Shown: positions 1 through 4,949 of the stretch, piece after piece
How the letters are laid out: each line of letters opens with the position of its first letter
Numbering within the stretch: position 1 is the first letter of the stretch
NCBI GenBank assembly: GCA_040753835.1
Contig: JBFMDM010000145.1
Location: 1-5,261 of the forward strand
Length of the DNA stretch: 5,261 nucleotides
Source of the DNA: JACRIK01 sp040753835
GTDB lineage: Bacteria > Planctomycetota > MHYJ01 > JACQXL01
Reading direction: 5' to 3'
Made by a program: the position numbers and the translations under genes
Notes under the pieces: model-generated
Told to the model about the DNA's origin: nothing
Databases searched by the model: none
Seen by the model: only the letters and a program-made list of their open reading frames with translations

Positions 1-1
1 G

Positions 2-397
2 ATGGCGAAGGAATATTATCGGTCTATGCCAGATGAAATGGAAGAACTCCAGCCGGCAGGCGACGGAGCAGACACAATGGCCGGAGGCGAGGCGCCCCTG
101 GAAGACGCCGGAGCCGTGGATGTCTCGGACACGATGGCCGAATCATCCGCGGTAACAGGCCAGGAGGAAATCCCGGGCGCAGGTCCGGTAATACCCGGCG
201 CCAAGACCGCCGCTCCTTTCGGAACTCTCAAACCAAAAAGCAATATCTTCACCTTGCTGTTAATCCTGGCTTTCCTTTGCATCGGACTGGCGATTTATCT
301 CCTGGCGCACGAACTGAATAATTACTACGGCGTAACCTTTGGAGGGATATTGTCAGAGCCCAACAAAACCACTGAGACGACAGAACCGGCAAAATAG
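2..397 (+). CDS. Small single-pass membrane protein, function unknown
   Basis: This 131-residue protein has an acidic, Gly/Ala/Pro-rich N-terminal part (about residues 10-75). It includes two related short motifs, ADTMAGG and SDTMAES, and looks disordered. One strong hydrophobic segment follows at about residues 81-103, then a short polar tail ending in a Thr/Glu-rich stretch. There is no cleavable signal peptide at the start, so the long acidic part is probably cytoplasmic and the tail outside, although topology is inferred only. The ATG sits at the second base of the window. No ribosome binding site can be seen, and the real start could lie upstream or at Met10. It lies 108 bp before mreB on the same strand. 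A role in the same morphogenesis cluster is possible but rests only on position. I do not recognise the family. Confidence 0.6.
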   Translation: MAKEYYRSMPDEMEELQPAGDGADTMAGGEAPLEDAGAVDVSDTMAESSAVTGQEEIPGAGPVIPGAKTAAPFGTLKPKSNIFTLLLILAFLCIGLAIYLLAHELNNYYGVTFGGILSEPNKTTETTEPAK

Positions 398-435
398 GGC
401 TGAGAAATCCTCAAGTTTACCCGTTAAAAAGACGA

Positions 436-504
436 TTAAAACACTTAAAGGGGATGAAATATACCCCCAATTTTATATATCCAATTAAGTCAAGGAGGTT
501 TTGC
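436..504 (+). promoter_or_regulatory. AT-rich leader of mreB, possible promoter and strong ribosome binding site
   Basis: The 108-bp spacer before mreB is AT-rich compared with the flanking genes. A loose promoter reading is TTAAAA at 436-441 and TATACC at 460-465, spaced 18 bp. Neither hexamer is a close match to the sigma-70 consensus. GGGG (450-453) can pair with CCCC (464-467), and the run AATTTTAT follows, so a weak attenuator or terminator for the upstream gene is an equally fair reading. The ribosome binding site AAGGAGGT (492-499) is perfect and lies 6 nt before the mreB ATG. It fixes the start and predicts efficient translation. The binding site is certain; the promoter is not. Confidence 0.35.
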
Positions 505-505
505 A

Positions 506-1570
506 ATGGCTAATTTTTTAGATGATATGATGGGCATGCTTTCAACCGATATCGGCATTGATTTAGGCACCTGCAACACCCTGGTCTGCGTCAAGGGCGA
601 AGGAATTATCCTTTCCGAGCCGTCCGTTGTAGCCGTGCACAAAGGGACCAATAAGGTCCTGCTCAACGGCCAGGCCGTGGGCAACGTGGCTAAGGAAATG
701 TTGGGCAAGACCCCGGGCGGGATTTCGGCCGTGCGCCCACTGAAGAACGGCGTTATCTCGGACTTTGACCTGGCCGAGGCGCTGATTCGTTATTTCATCC
801 AAAAGGTCCGGACCTACAAGGGTTGGAAACTGATTAAACCCAGGGTGGCGATTTCCATCCCCTCCGGCATCTCAACCGTGGAAAAACGCGCCGTGATAAA
901 CTCAGCCGAGCGGGCCGGCGCCCGTCGGATATTCCTGGTGGTTGAACCAATTGCCGCGGCTATCGGCGTGGGATTGCCCATCCAGGAGCCGCTGGCCAAT
1001 ATGATAGTTGATATCGGCGGCGGCACGACCGAGGTGGCCGTGATTTCGCTGGGCGGCATTGTTACCTTCAAGAGCATCCGCGTGGCCGGCGATGAGATGG
1101 ACGAGGCGATTGTCCAGCATATGAAGAGCACCTATAATCTTCTGATCGGCGAGCAGATGGCCGAGCGAATCAAGATAACCATCGGGTCCGGCTCGGCGCT
1201 GGAAAAGGAACTGACTATGGAAGTGGGCGGACGCGATATGGTCGCGGCCCGGCCCCGCAAGGTCATAGTTAATTCCGAGGAAATCAGGGAGGCATTAAAG
1301 AAGCCACTGGACGCCATTATGTCCGCTATCCGGGAAACCCTGGAAAAGACCCCGCCGGAACTGTCGGCCGACCTTATCAATCACGGGCTGACGATGGTGG
1401 GCGGCGGCTCGCTCCTGCGCGGAATTGACAAGACCATCTCCAAGGAAATCCAGATTCCGGTCCGGGTGGACGAGGACCCTCTGACCGCCGTGGCCAAGGG
1501 CACCGGCATTGTCCTGGAAAACCTTGACCTGGTCCAGGAAAGTTTGGAAAGCGGCGAGGACCTGCTGTAA
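506..1570 (+). CDS. mreB: Rod-shape-determining protein MreB (bacterial actin)
   Basis: MreB is an actin-like ATPase that forms membrane-bound filaments and steers the peptidoglycan elongation machinery. The 354 residues match a full-length MreB (usually about 335-350). The N-terminal 14 residues are hydrophobic with few charges, fitting the membrane-binding helix. Phosphate-1 is DIGIDLGTCNTLV at residues 15-27, with Cys23 where Ala is common. The connect-1 region is EPIAAAIG at 147-154, phosphate-2 is DIGGGTTEV at 169-177, and the adenosine motif is TMVGGGSLLRG at 296-306. All nucleotide-binding motifs look intact. The C-terminal tail beyond about residue 340 is acidic (ESLESGEDLL). The start is fixed by AAGGAGGT 6 nt upstream. 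mreC follows after 101 bp on the same strand, so co-transcription is likely. Paralogues such as Mbl cannot be excluded, but the mreC-mreD context supports mreB. Confidence 0.97.
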   Translation: MANFLDDMMGMLSTDIGIDLGTCNTLVCVKGEGIILSEPSVVAVHKGTNKVLLNGQAVGNVAKEMLGKTPGGISAVRPLKNGVISDFDLAEALIRYFIQKVRTYKGWKLIKPRVAISIPSGISTVEKRAVINSAERAGARRIFLVVEPIAAAIGVGLPIQEPLANMIVDIGGGTTEVAVISLGGIVTFKSIRVAGDEMDEAIVQHMKSTYNLLIGEQMAERIKITIGSGSALEKELTMEVGGRDMVAARPRKVIVNSEEIREALKKPLDAIMSAIRETLEKTPPELSADLINHGLTMVGGGSLLRGIDKTISKEIQIPVRVDEDPLTAVAKGTGIVLENLDLVQESLESGEDLL

Positions 1571-1575
1571 CATAA

Positions 1576-1662
1576 CAGTCAGCCGGTTGACCAGTCAACC
1601 AGTCGGTCAGTCAGCCGGGAGGCCGACAAACAGGCAGACCGGACGACAGGCAGACCGGAAGA
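1576..1662 (+). repeat. Short direct and inverted repeats filling the mreB-mreC spacer
   Basis: The 101-bp spacer is built from short repeats. CAGTCAGCCGG occurs at 1576-1586 and again at 1608-1618. GTTGAC (1586-1591) and GTCAAC (1594-1599) form a tight inverted repeat. CAGGCAGACCGGA occurs at 1631-1643 and 1647-1659, a 16-bp period. The weak ribosome binding site of mreC, GGAAGA at 1657-1662, overlaps the end of the second copy. No terminator with a T-run is present, so mreB and mreC are probably on one transcript. Confidence 0.75.
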
Positions 1663-1671
1663 CCCGTAACA

Positions 1672-2670
1672 ATGAAACTCTCTCCTCTGATTCTTCTGGT
1701 TATCACCCTTATCGTTGTGATTGCGCCGCTGCAGTGCCTGAACAAGCCGGAATTGACCCTGCTCAACCTGGCCCGGCCGCTCACCTATTTCTACGCCAAG
1801 ACGCCGTCCGAAGATACGATAACACCAGAGATTTACCAGTCGCTCAAGCCCAATGACAAGAACAAGTTCCTGGAACAGCAGGTGGCTGAACTCAAGAGCC
1901 AGATTGTCCTCCTGAAGAACGAGAATTCGGCGCTGGCAAACAAGTTAAAGACGGTAAGCGATTTTCGCGAGATTGCCGCATCCGGAATGAATATCAAGCA
2001 GAATTACAATATCGTGCTGGCCGATGTGGTGATAAAATCCGATGTGTCGGCCTGGCGCCGGAGTTTCCTGATAAACCGCGGCGCGCAGGACGGGCTCCAG
2101 ACCGGATTCACCGTGGTATCGGGCAAATACATCGTGGGCAAGGTCTCGGACGTAAGTTCTTCAACCAGCCGGGTGCAACTTATTACCGACCCGGCCTGCC
2201 GCCTGCAGGTGATGCTCCTTCCGCCGGCTGATGGGGCCGTTACGACCGAAGGAAGTCCCGCAGGGGCGACCGAAGGGAGTCCCGCCAGAGGGACGAAGAC
2301 GGATTCTGCGCCTGCGGCAACCAAGCCGGCTGACAAGACCGCAGTCAATCCCGCTGAGCGGGATAAAAAGGCGGATAAGAAACCATCAGACCCCCAGGCC
2401 CAATCGTCAGGCAACCAGGCCGGGTTCGGAGTCCTGGTCGGCGTCTCTTTTAACCGCTCGCTGGTAAAATGGGTCTCGCGCGAACTCAAAATCACCGCGG
2501 GCTGGAATGTCTTTTCCGCCTCTGACCCGAATGCCATAATGCCATCGGGACTGATTGTAGGGACGGTGGAAAACGTTTCGGTGGACGGGTATTTCTATAC
2601 CCTCGGCGTCAAGCCGGCGATTGACTGTTATAACCTGAGCAGCGTCATAGTTCTCGTACCCAAAAAATAA
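1672..2670 (+). CDS. mreC: Rod-shape-determining protein MreC, with a low-complexity insert
   Basis: MreC is the periplasmic scaffold subunit that activates the elongation peptidoglycan synthase. The 332 residues begin with a short N-terminus and one membrane anchor (about 4-22). A dimerising coiled coil follows at about 62-96. The MreC beta-domain runs from about 115 to 183, with the typical pattern ending GKVSDVSSSTSRVQLITD. It resumes at 251-332, where MPSGLIVGTV (290-299) matches the family's FPxGLxVGxV signature. The two halves are separated by residues 184-250, rich in Pro, Ala, Lys, Asp and Gly, which most MreC proteins lack. This insert contains the DNA repeat encoding TEGSPAGA / TEGSPARG. 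The usual TSG motif before the signature is replaced by FSASD. The start follows a weak GGAAGA 9 nt upstream, and no earlier in-frame start gives a better anchor. Gene order mreB-mreC-mreD supports the call. Confidence 0.94.
   Translation: MKLSPLILLVITLIVVIAPLQCLNKPELTLLNLARPLTYFYAKTPSEDTITPEIYQSLKPNDKNKFLEQQVAELKSQIVLLKNENSALANKLKTVSDFREIAASGMNIKQNYNIVLADVVIKSDVSAWRRSFLINRGAQDGLQTGFTVVSGKYIVGKVSDVSSSTSRVQLITDPACRLQVMLLPPADGAVTTEGSPAGATEGSPARGTKTDSAPAATKPADKTAVNPAERDKKADKKPSDPQAQSSGNQAGFGVLVGVSFNRSLVKWVSRELKITAGWNVFSASDPNAIMPSGLIVGTVENVSVDGYFYTLGVKPAIDCYNLSSVIVLVPKK
2243..2285 (+). repeat. Direct repeat, 19 nt x 2 at 24-nt period, inside mreC
   Basis: CGACCGAAGGAAGTCCCGC at 2243-2261 recurs at 2267-2285 with one mismatch. 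The 24-nt period keeps the reading frame and encodes the octapeptides TEGSPAGA and TEGSPARG. The 12-mer AGTCCCGCAGGG at 2254-2265 also occurs in reverse complement at 3952-3963, inside the palindromic element of the minus-strand gene. This suggests that both places received related repeat DNA. Confidence 0.8.
2348..2364. repeat. Perfect 7-bp palindromic hairpin within mreC insert
   Basis: ATCCCGC (2348-2354) and GCGGGAT (2358-2364) form a perfect stem with a 3-nt loop, encoding part of NPAERD in the MreC insert. It has the same layout as the GTCCCGC / GCGGGAC hairpin at 3946-3962. It is therefore probably another fragment of a repetitive palindromic family rather than a transcription terminator, because it sits in the middle of a gene and has no T-run. 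Confidence 0.6.
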
Positions 2671-2690
2671 CTCCACTCTAAAAAGAGAAA

Positions 2691-2804
2691 ATGCGGATAT
2701 GTTTACTGGCTGTTAACGACGGAGGAGCGTTACAGCCAGTTATCCTGAACGTAGCGAAGGGTTATAACCTAAGCAGCGTCCTGATACTGGTGCCGAAGAA
2801 GTAA
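2691..2804 (+). pseudogene. Diverged duplicate of the mreC 3' end, in a 37-codon open frame
   Basis: Bases 2763-2804 encode YNLSSVLILVPKK plus stop. This is nearly the same as the true MreC C-terminus YNLSSVIVLVPKK plus stop at 2629-2670, offset by 134 bp. By my alignment 32 of 42 bases are identical. Most differences are silent or replace one aliphatic residue by another. The frame stays open back to an ATG at 2691, giving a 37-residue peptide. Residues 1-24 show no clear resemblance to MreC, and that stretch contains a hairpin and the phrase CCTGAACGTAGCGAAGG. There is no good ribosome binding site. The most likely explanation is a remnant of a second mreC copy, or of a replaced mreC end, interrupted by repeat DNA. 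A translated small protein is possible but unsupported. Confidence 0.65.
2705..2740. repeat. 13-bp stem-loop downstream of mreC
   Basis: ACTGGCTGT plus AACG (2705-2718, one bulged T at 2714) pairs with CGTT plus ACAGCCAGT (2728-2740) around a 9-nt loop ACGGAGGAG. The stem is strong. It is followed by TATCCTG rather than a T-run, so an intrinsic terminator is not well supported. It could stabilise the mreC 3' end or be a mobile palindrome. The loop contains a GGAGG sequence, but no start codon is placed to use it. Confidence 0.55.
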
Positions 2805-2813
2805 ACCACAGAT

Positions 2814-2954
2814 TTCGCTTTCGCGGTCTCTGCGGAGTTCGCTTTCGCGGTCTCTGCGGAGTTCGCTTTCGCGGTCTCTGCGGAGTTCGCTGCGCGGTCT
2901 CTGCGGAGTTCGCTGCGCGGTCTCTGCGGAGTTCGCTTCGCGGTCTCTGCGGAG
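2814..2954. repeat. Six-unit tandem repeat, 24/23-nt period, between mreC and mreD
   Basis: Units are 2814-2837, 2838-2861 and 2862-2885 (24 nt each), then 2886-2908, 2909-2931 and 2932-2954 (23 nt each). Each starts TTCGCT and ends GCGGTCTCTGCGGAG. The difference is TTC, G or a shortened TTC between these parts. The first three units are identical, and the next two are identical to each other. The array is flanked by CACAGAT at 2807-2813 and 2957-2963, with a third copy at 2967-2973. Deleting the array would join the CACAGAT copies into a short ten-base periodic run. The open frame on the reverse strand that reads as repeated SAETAK is a by-product of the array. Array and duplicate together make the 301-bp mreC-mreD spacer gene-free. 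Confidence 0.95.
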
Positions 2955-2971
2955 TTCACAGATATACACAG

Positions 2972-3490
2972 ATGAAGAATAATTTATTTATTATCATTGC
3001 GCTGGCGCTGATTTTGCTGGAAACGATGTTTTTCTATAAACTGGAAATCCGCGGGGTCAGGCCGGATTTCCTCTTTGTCCTCATCTTCTTTATTGCCTTT
3101 AACACCCCGATTGAAAAGACAATCATTCCGGTCTGGCTGATTGGATTCATCAAGGACATCGTCTCCCAGAGCGGGTTTGGCACAACCGCCCTGCTTTATC
3201 TGGTAAGCGTCCTGGTTATCTCGCTCCTGAAAGAGGTGGTCTTCAAGGACGACACCGGAATCCAGGTGGTGGTCCTGCTCCTGAGTTGCTGGGTCTGCCA
3301 TTTCCTGAACGGGCTGGGGGTATTTCTCTACTATTTTGACGGGATACCGCCCCTGGGCTATATCACGTTGAAATCATTTGTCACCTCGCTTTACACGGTT
3401 GTGGTCGGCGGGGCGTTGCTCATCGTGGTTTATAAGATACAATGGCACATCAGATGGCGGACCAGTCAGCCCTACACCCCGCCCCGTTAG
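2972..3490 (+). CDS. mreD: Rod-shape-determining protein MreD
   Basis: MreD is the polytopic inner-membrane partner of MreC in the elongation complex. The 172 residues fit the family size (about 160-175). Hydrophobic segments lie at about 5-21, 33-44, 50-60, 70-87, 97-120 and 133-155. The stretches VRPDFLFVLIFFIAF (29-43) and LIGFIKDIVSQSGFGTTALLY (56-76) match the family pattern of a Pro-Asp near the second helix and a G-F-x-x-D-x-x-x-x-x-x-x-G loop. The ATG at 2972 lies within a CACAGATG motif with no visible Shine-Dalgarno. Met19 would remove most of the first helix, so Met1 is preferred. The stop TAG belongs to the repeat motif CCCCGTTAGA, so the last few residues (about SQPYTPPR) may derive from that repeat. 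The gene converges on the minus-strand gene ending at 3562. Confidence 0.9.
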   Translation: MKNNLFIIIALALILLETMFFYKLEIRGVRPDFLFVLIFFIAFNTPIEKTIIPVWLIGFIKDIVSQSGFGTTALLYLVSVLVISLLKEVVFKDDTGIQVVVLLLSCWVCHFLNGLGVFLYYFDGIPPLGYITLKSFVTSLYTVVVGGALLIVVYKIQWHIRWRTSQPYTPPR

Positions 3491-3510
3491 ATTAGAGCGG
3501 GGTGCGGGGC
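3475..3510. repeat. Hairpin and CCCCGTTAGA repeat motif over the mreD stop codon
   Basis: CACCCCGC (3475-3482) pairs perfectly with GCGGGGTG (3497-3504) around a 14-nt loop that holds the mreD stop codon. The loop begins inside CCCCGTTAGA (3482-3491). The same ten bases form one end of the palindromic element at 3906 and, inverted, its other end at 3967-3976. No T-run follows, so a bidirectional terminator between the convergent genes is possible but unproven. A repeat-family end is the better reading. Confidence 0.55.
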
Positions 3511-3561
3511 AGGCAATCAATGCACTCCAAAACGAAGGGTTAAAACCAAAGATTATGCGGA

Positions 3562-4512
3562 TTACATCGTTGCCACGCTAATATCCAACCCCAACTGCCT
3601 TATTCTATAGCCGGGCTTGGCAGGATTAGGAATATCTTCTGTTATAAAGTTAATATGTGAAGCGACAGCGCCTGTCTGCCGTCCCGTTATGGACAGGCCA
3701 GGCAGGGAATCCCGACCTAATCGGCACGACTCGTCAGTAGGACTGAATAGCTCAATGCCTTCCCTGATATATTCGTTGACCAGTTGATTTATCTCCTCAT
3801 TGGCTTTGTTTATGGTTTCTACGTCATAGTCCTGGGTGATTATTTCACTGCCCCAATGCACGAGCCGGCTGTCTAATTTACGCCTGAATTGGTTGAGTTT
3901 ATCAGCCCCGTTAGAAGTCAGTTCCCTACTGGCTTTGGGAACGGCGTCCCGCCCTGCGGGACTATTTCTAACGGGGTCCGGAATGACAATATTTACCGGC
4001 TCGCCCTCTACCTTGACCTTTTGCTCTTTCAGATAATCAACCTGTCCTTTTGAGCCGGTCAGGGCCATCACTCCCAGGGCGCTCAAGCCCTTGATATGAC
4101 CGTTCTTATAGCCCTTTAAAGGCCCGATAAATCTGCACCACTGCTGGCCGTATCTCTTTAGCCCATATTCCACCTTTTCTTTATATCGGCCGGATTCAAA
4201 GGCCTTCTTCATCGCCTGACGATAACCCTTTTCAGCGCGGACTAAACCCTTATGCGCCTTTTGTATTATCGCATCGCGGGTCAGGCCGTCTTTAGAGATA
4301 AACTCCGGGCCGGTAAAAGAGGTAATAGTCCTTTCCATTGGTTTGGCCATCTTTTCCCTGAAATCCTTGCGGGTCTTGATGGCCTTTTTGAGCCCTTTGT
4401 AGGTCTTGCCAGCCGCTTTTTTAGCGCCGGCTACCCATTTCGCCCTGATTTCAGGCGGGATTTCCGCAAAATAGGGCGCTATCAGATGACTTCTAAAACC
4501 AATTTGCTTCAT
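3562..4512 (-). CDS. Unrecognised basic protein carrying in-frame repeat inserts
   Basis: I do not recognise this 316-residue protein. Residues 20-125 are strongly basic and look helical, with many Lys/Arg (for example AKKAAGKTYKGLKKAIKTRK). A short hydrophobic patch GLSALGVMAL lies at 142-151. Residues 205-255 look helical and more mixed in charge. No signal peptide or clear membrane helix is visible, so it is probably cytoplasmic, and nucleic-acid binding is a guess from charge alone. Residues 179-203 are encoded by a 71-bp palindromic element. Residues 268-281 (DSLPGLSITGRQTG) are encoded by a second palindrome-like stretch. Both read as spacer DNA absorbed into the gene, and the remaining sequence looks coherent. 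The start is well supported: GGAG lies 8 nt upstream and TATAAT further upstream. It converges with mreD, with 71 bp between the stops. Confidence 0.75.
   Translation of the reverse strand: MKQIGFRSHLIAPYFAEIPPEIRAKWVAGAKKAAGKTYKGLKKAIKTRKDFREKMAKPMERTITSFTGPEFISKDGLTRDAIIQKAHKGLVRAEKGYRQAMKKAFESGRYKEKVEYGLKRYGQQWCRFIGPLKGYKNGHIKGLSALGVMALTGSKGQVDYLKEQKVKVEGEPVNIVIPDPVRNSPAGRDAVPKASRELTSNGADKLNQFRRKLDSRLVHWGSEIITQDYDVETINKANEEINQLVNEYIREGIELFSPTDESCRLGRDSLPGLSITGRQTGAVASHINFITEDIPNPAKPGYRIRQLGLDISVATM
3670..3710. repeat. Imperfect palindromic segment inside the minus-strand gene
   Basis: GCCTGTC (3670-3676) pairs with GACAGGC (3692-3698) around a 15-nt loop. The following CCAGGCAGGG extends an imperfect match to CCTGTCTGCC. 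The segment is in frame and encodes about residues 268-281 of the minus-strand protein. It looks like a second, more degraded repeat insertion, less certain than the one at 3906-3976. Confidence 0.45.
3906..3976. repeat. 71-bp palindromic element with three perfect stems, inserted in frame
   Basis: The ends CCCCGTTAGAA (3906-3916) and TTCTAACGGGG (3966-3976) are perfect 11-bp inverted repeats. Within them lie GTTCCC (3921-3926) with GGGAAC (3937-3942), and GTCCCGC (3946-3952) with GCGGGAC (3956-3962, 3-nt loop). Together they can fold as one outer stem carrying two side hairpins. On the minus strand it encodes about residues 179-203 of the host protein without a stop. It has no transposase. 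It resembles, in concept only, the palindromic elements known from Rickettsia that insert into reading frames. Confidence 0.85.
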
Positions 4513-4520
4513 TTTTATAT

Positions 4521-4535
4521 CTCCAGTAAATTATA
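4521..4535 (-). promoter_or_regulatory. Ribosome binding site and possible -10 box of the 316-aa gene
   Basis: Read on the minus strand, GGAG (4524 to 4521) sits 8 nt before the ATG at 4512-4510 and fixes that start. A perfect TATAAT occurs at 4535 to 4530. No convincing -35 hexamer lies 16-18 bp further upstream, where the sequence is GC-rich and approaches a G-tract region. A TATAAT this close to the ribosome binding site would give a very short leader. The binding site is well supported, the promoter only tentatively. Confidence 0.5.
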
Positions 4536-4557
4536 GAGTTAGGCAAAACAGGGGCGA

Positions 4558-4584
4558 CCCCCACCCCCCTCCCTACCGCACCCC
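4558..4584 (-). other. Canonical G-quadruplex motif upstream of the 316-aa gene
   Basis: On the minus strand the order is GGGG, a 7-nt loop TGCGGTA, GGG, A, GGGGGG, T, GGGGG. This satisfies the G3+ N1-7 pattern with four tracts. It lies about 46-72 bp upstream of the start codon on the coding strand, between the 22-nt array and the possible -10 box. A small GGGG-CGA-CCCC hairpin (4551-4561) adjoins it. Formation in the cell is inference. Confidence 0.5.
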
Positions 4585-4940
4585 AGCCCCCTATCTGGGG
4601 CTATACCTACGCCCTTCTGGGGCACTGCCTATACCCTTGTACCGTAGCGCCTATGCCCTTGGCCGGCTCTGCCTACGCCCTTCAACGGCTCTGCCTACGG
4701 GTTTGAACCGCTCCCCCTACGCCTTTCAACGGCAATGCCTGCGTCTTTGTGCGGCACGGTCTATACCCTTGAACTGTTCTGCCTACTGGTTTGCGCCATT
4801 CCGCCTATACCCTTGTAGCGCCCGGCCTATACCCTTGAACCGTCCCACCTATGCCTCTGAACGGCTCTGCCTATACCCTACCAGGGCTATACCTATACCG
4901 TCTGACCGGCCTGACTATACCCCTCAATCGCTCCGCCTAC
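4583..4940. repeat. Degenerate 22-nt tandem array, 15-16 units in perfect phase
   Basis: Fifteen consecutive units of exactly 22 nt run from 4605 to 4934. They are preceded by a poorer unit (4583-4604) and followed by a partial one (4935-4940) that stops 9 bp from the next gene's stop codon. The plus-strand consensus is GCCTAYRCCYTT at unit positions 1-12 and roughly GAACSGCTCT at 13-22. By hand count, positions 3 and 4 (C, T) are the same in all 15 units, A5 in 14, G18 in 14, and C2, C9, T11 and T12 in 13, while position 14 is nearly free. No two units are identical. The array occupies most of the 437-bp spacer between the two minus-strand genes. An open frame of 116 codons starting at 4637 runs through it, but a 22-nt period shifts frame each unit, so it is not a convincing gene. 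Possible roles are iteron-like binding sites, a partition or nucleoid site, a transcribed repeat RNA, or an old minisatellite. Confidence 0.93.
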
Positions 4941-4949
4941 CCCAAAAAA

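Noticed and set aside
2004..2537. 177-aa reverse-strand open frame opposite mreC
   Set aside because: It is a shadow of mreC, whose anchor, coiled coil and C-terminal signature are all recognisable on the plus strand.
2705..2747. Rho-independent terminator after mreC
   Set aside because: The stem is good, but no T-run follows it, and mreD lies downstream on the same strand.
2762..2969. Reverse-strand frames reading as repeated SAETAK and related peptides
   Set aside because: They are translations of the 24/23-nt tandem array in two different frames, without a start signal, and the opposite strand of the mre cluster is otherwise shadow frames.
3475..3515. Bidirectional terminator between mreD and the minus-strand gene
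   Set aside because: The 8-bp stem has a 14-nt loop and no T-run on either side. The shared CCCCGTTAGA motif points to a repeat end instead.
4583..4940. CRISPR or other spacer array
   Set aside because: Units are a continuous 22 nt with partial conservation across their whole length. There are no constant repeats separating unique spacers of 30 nt or more, and no cas genes are seen.
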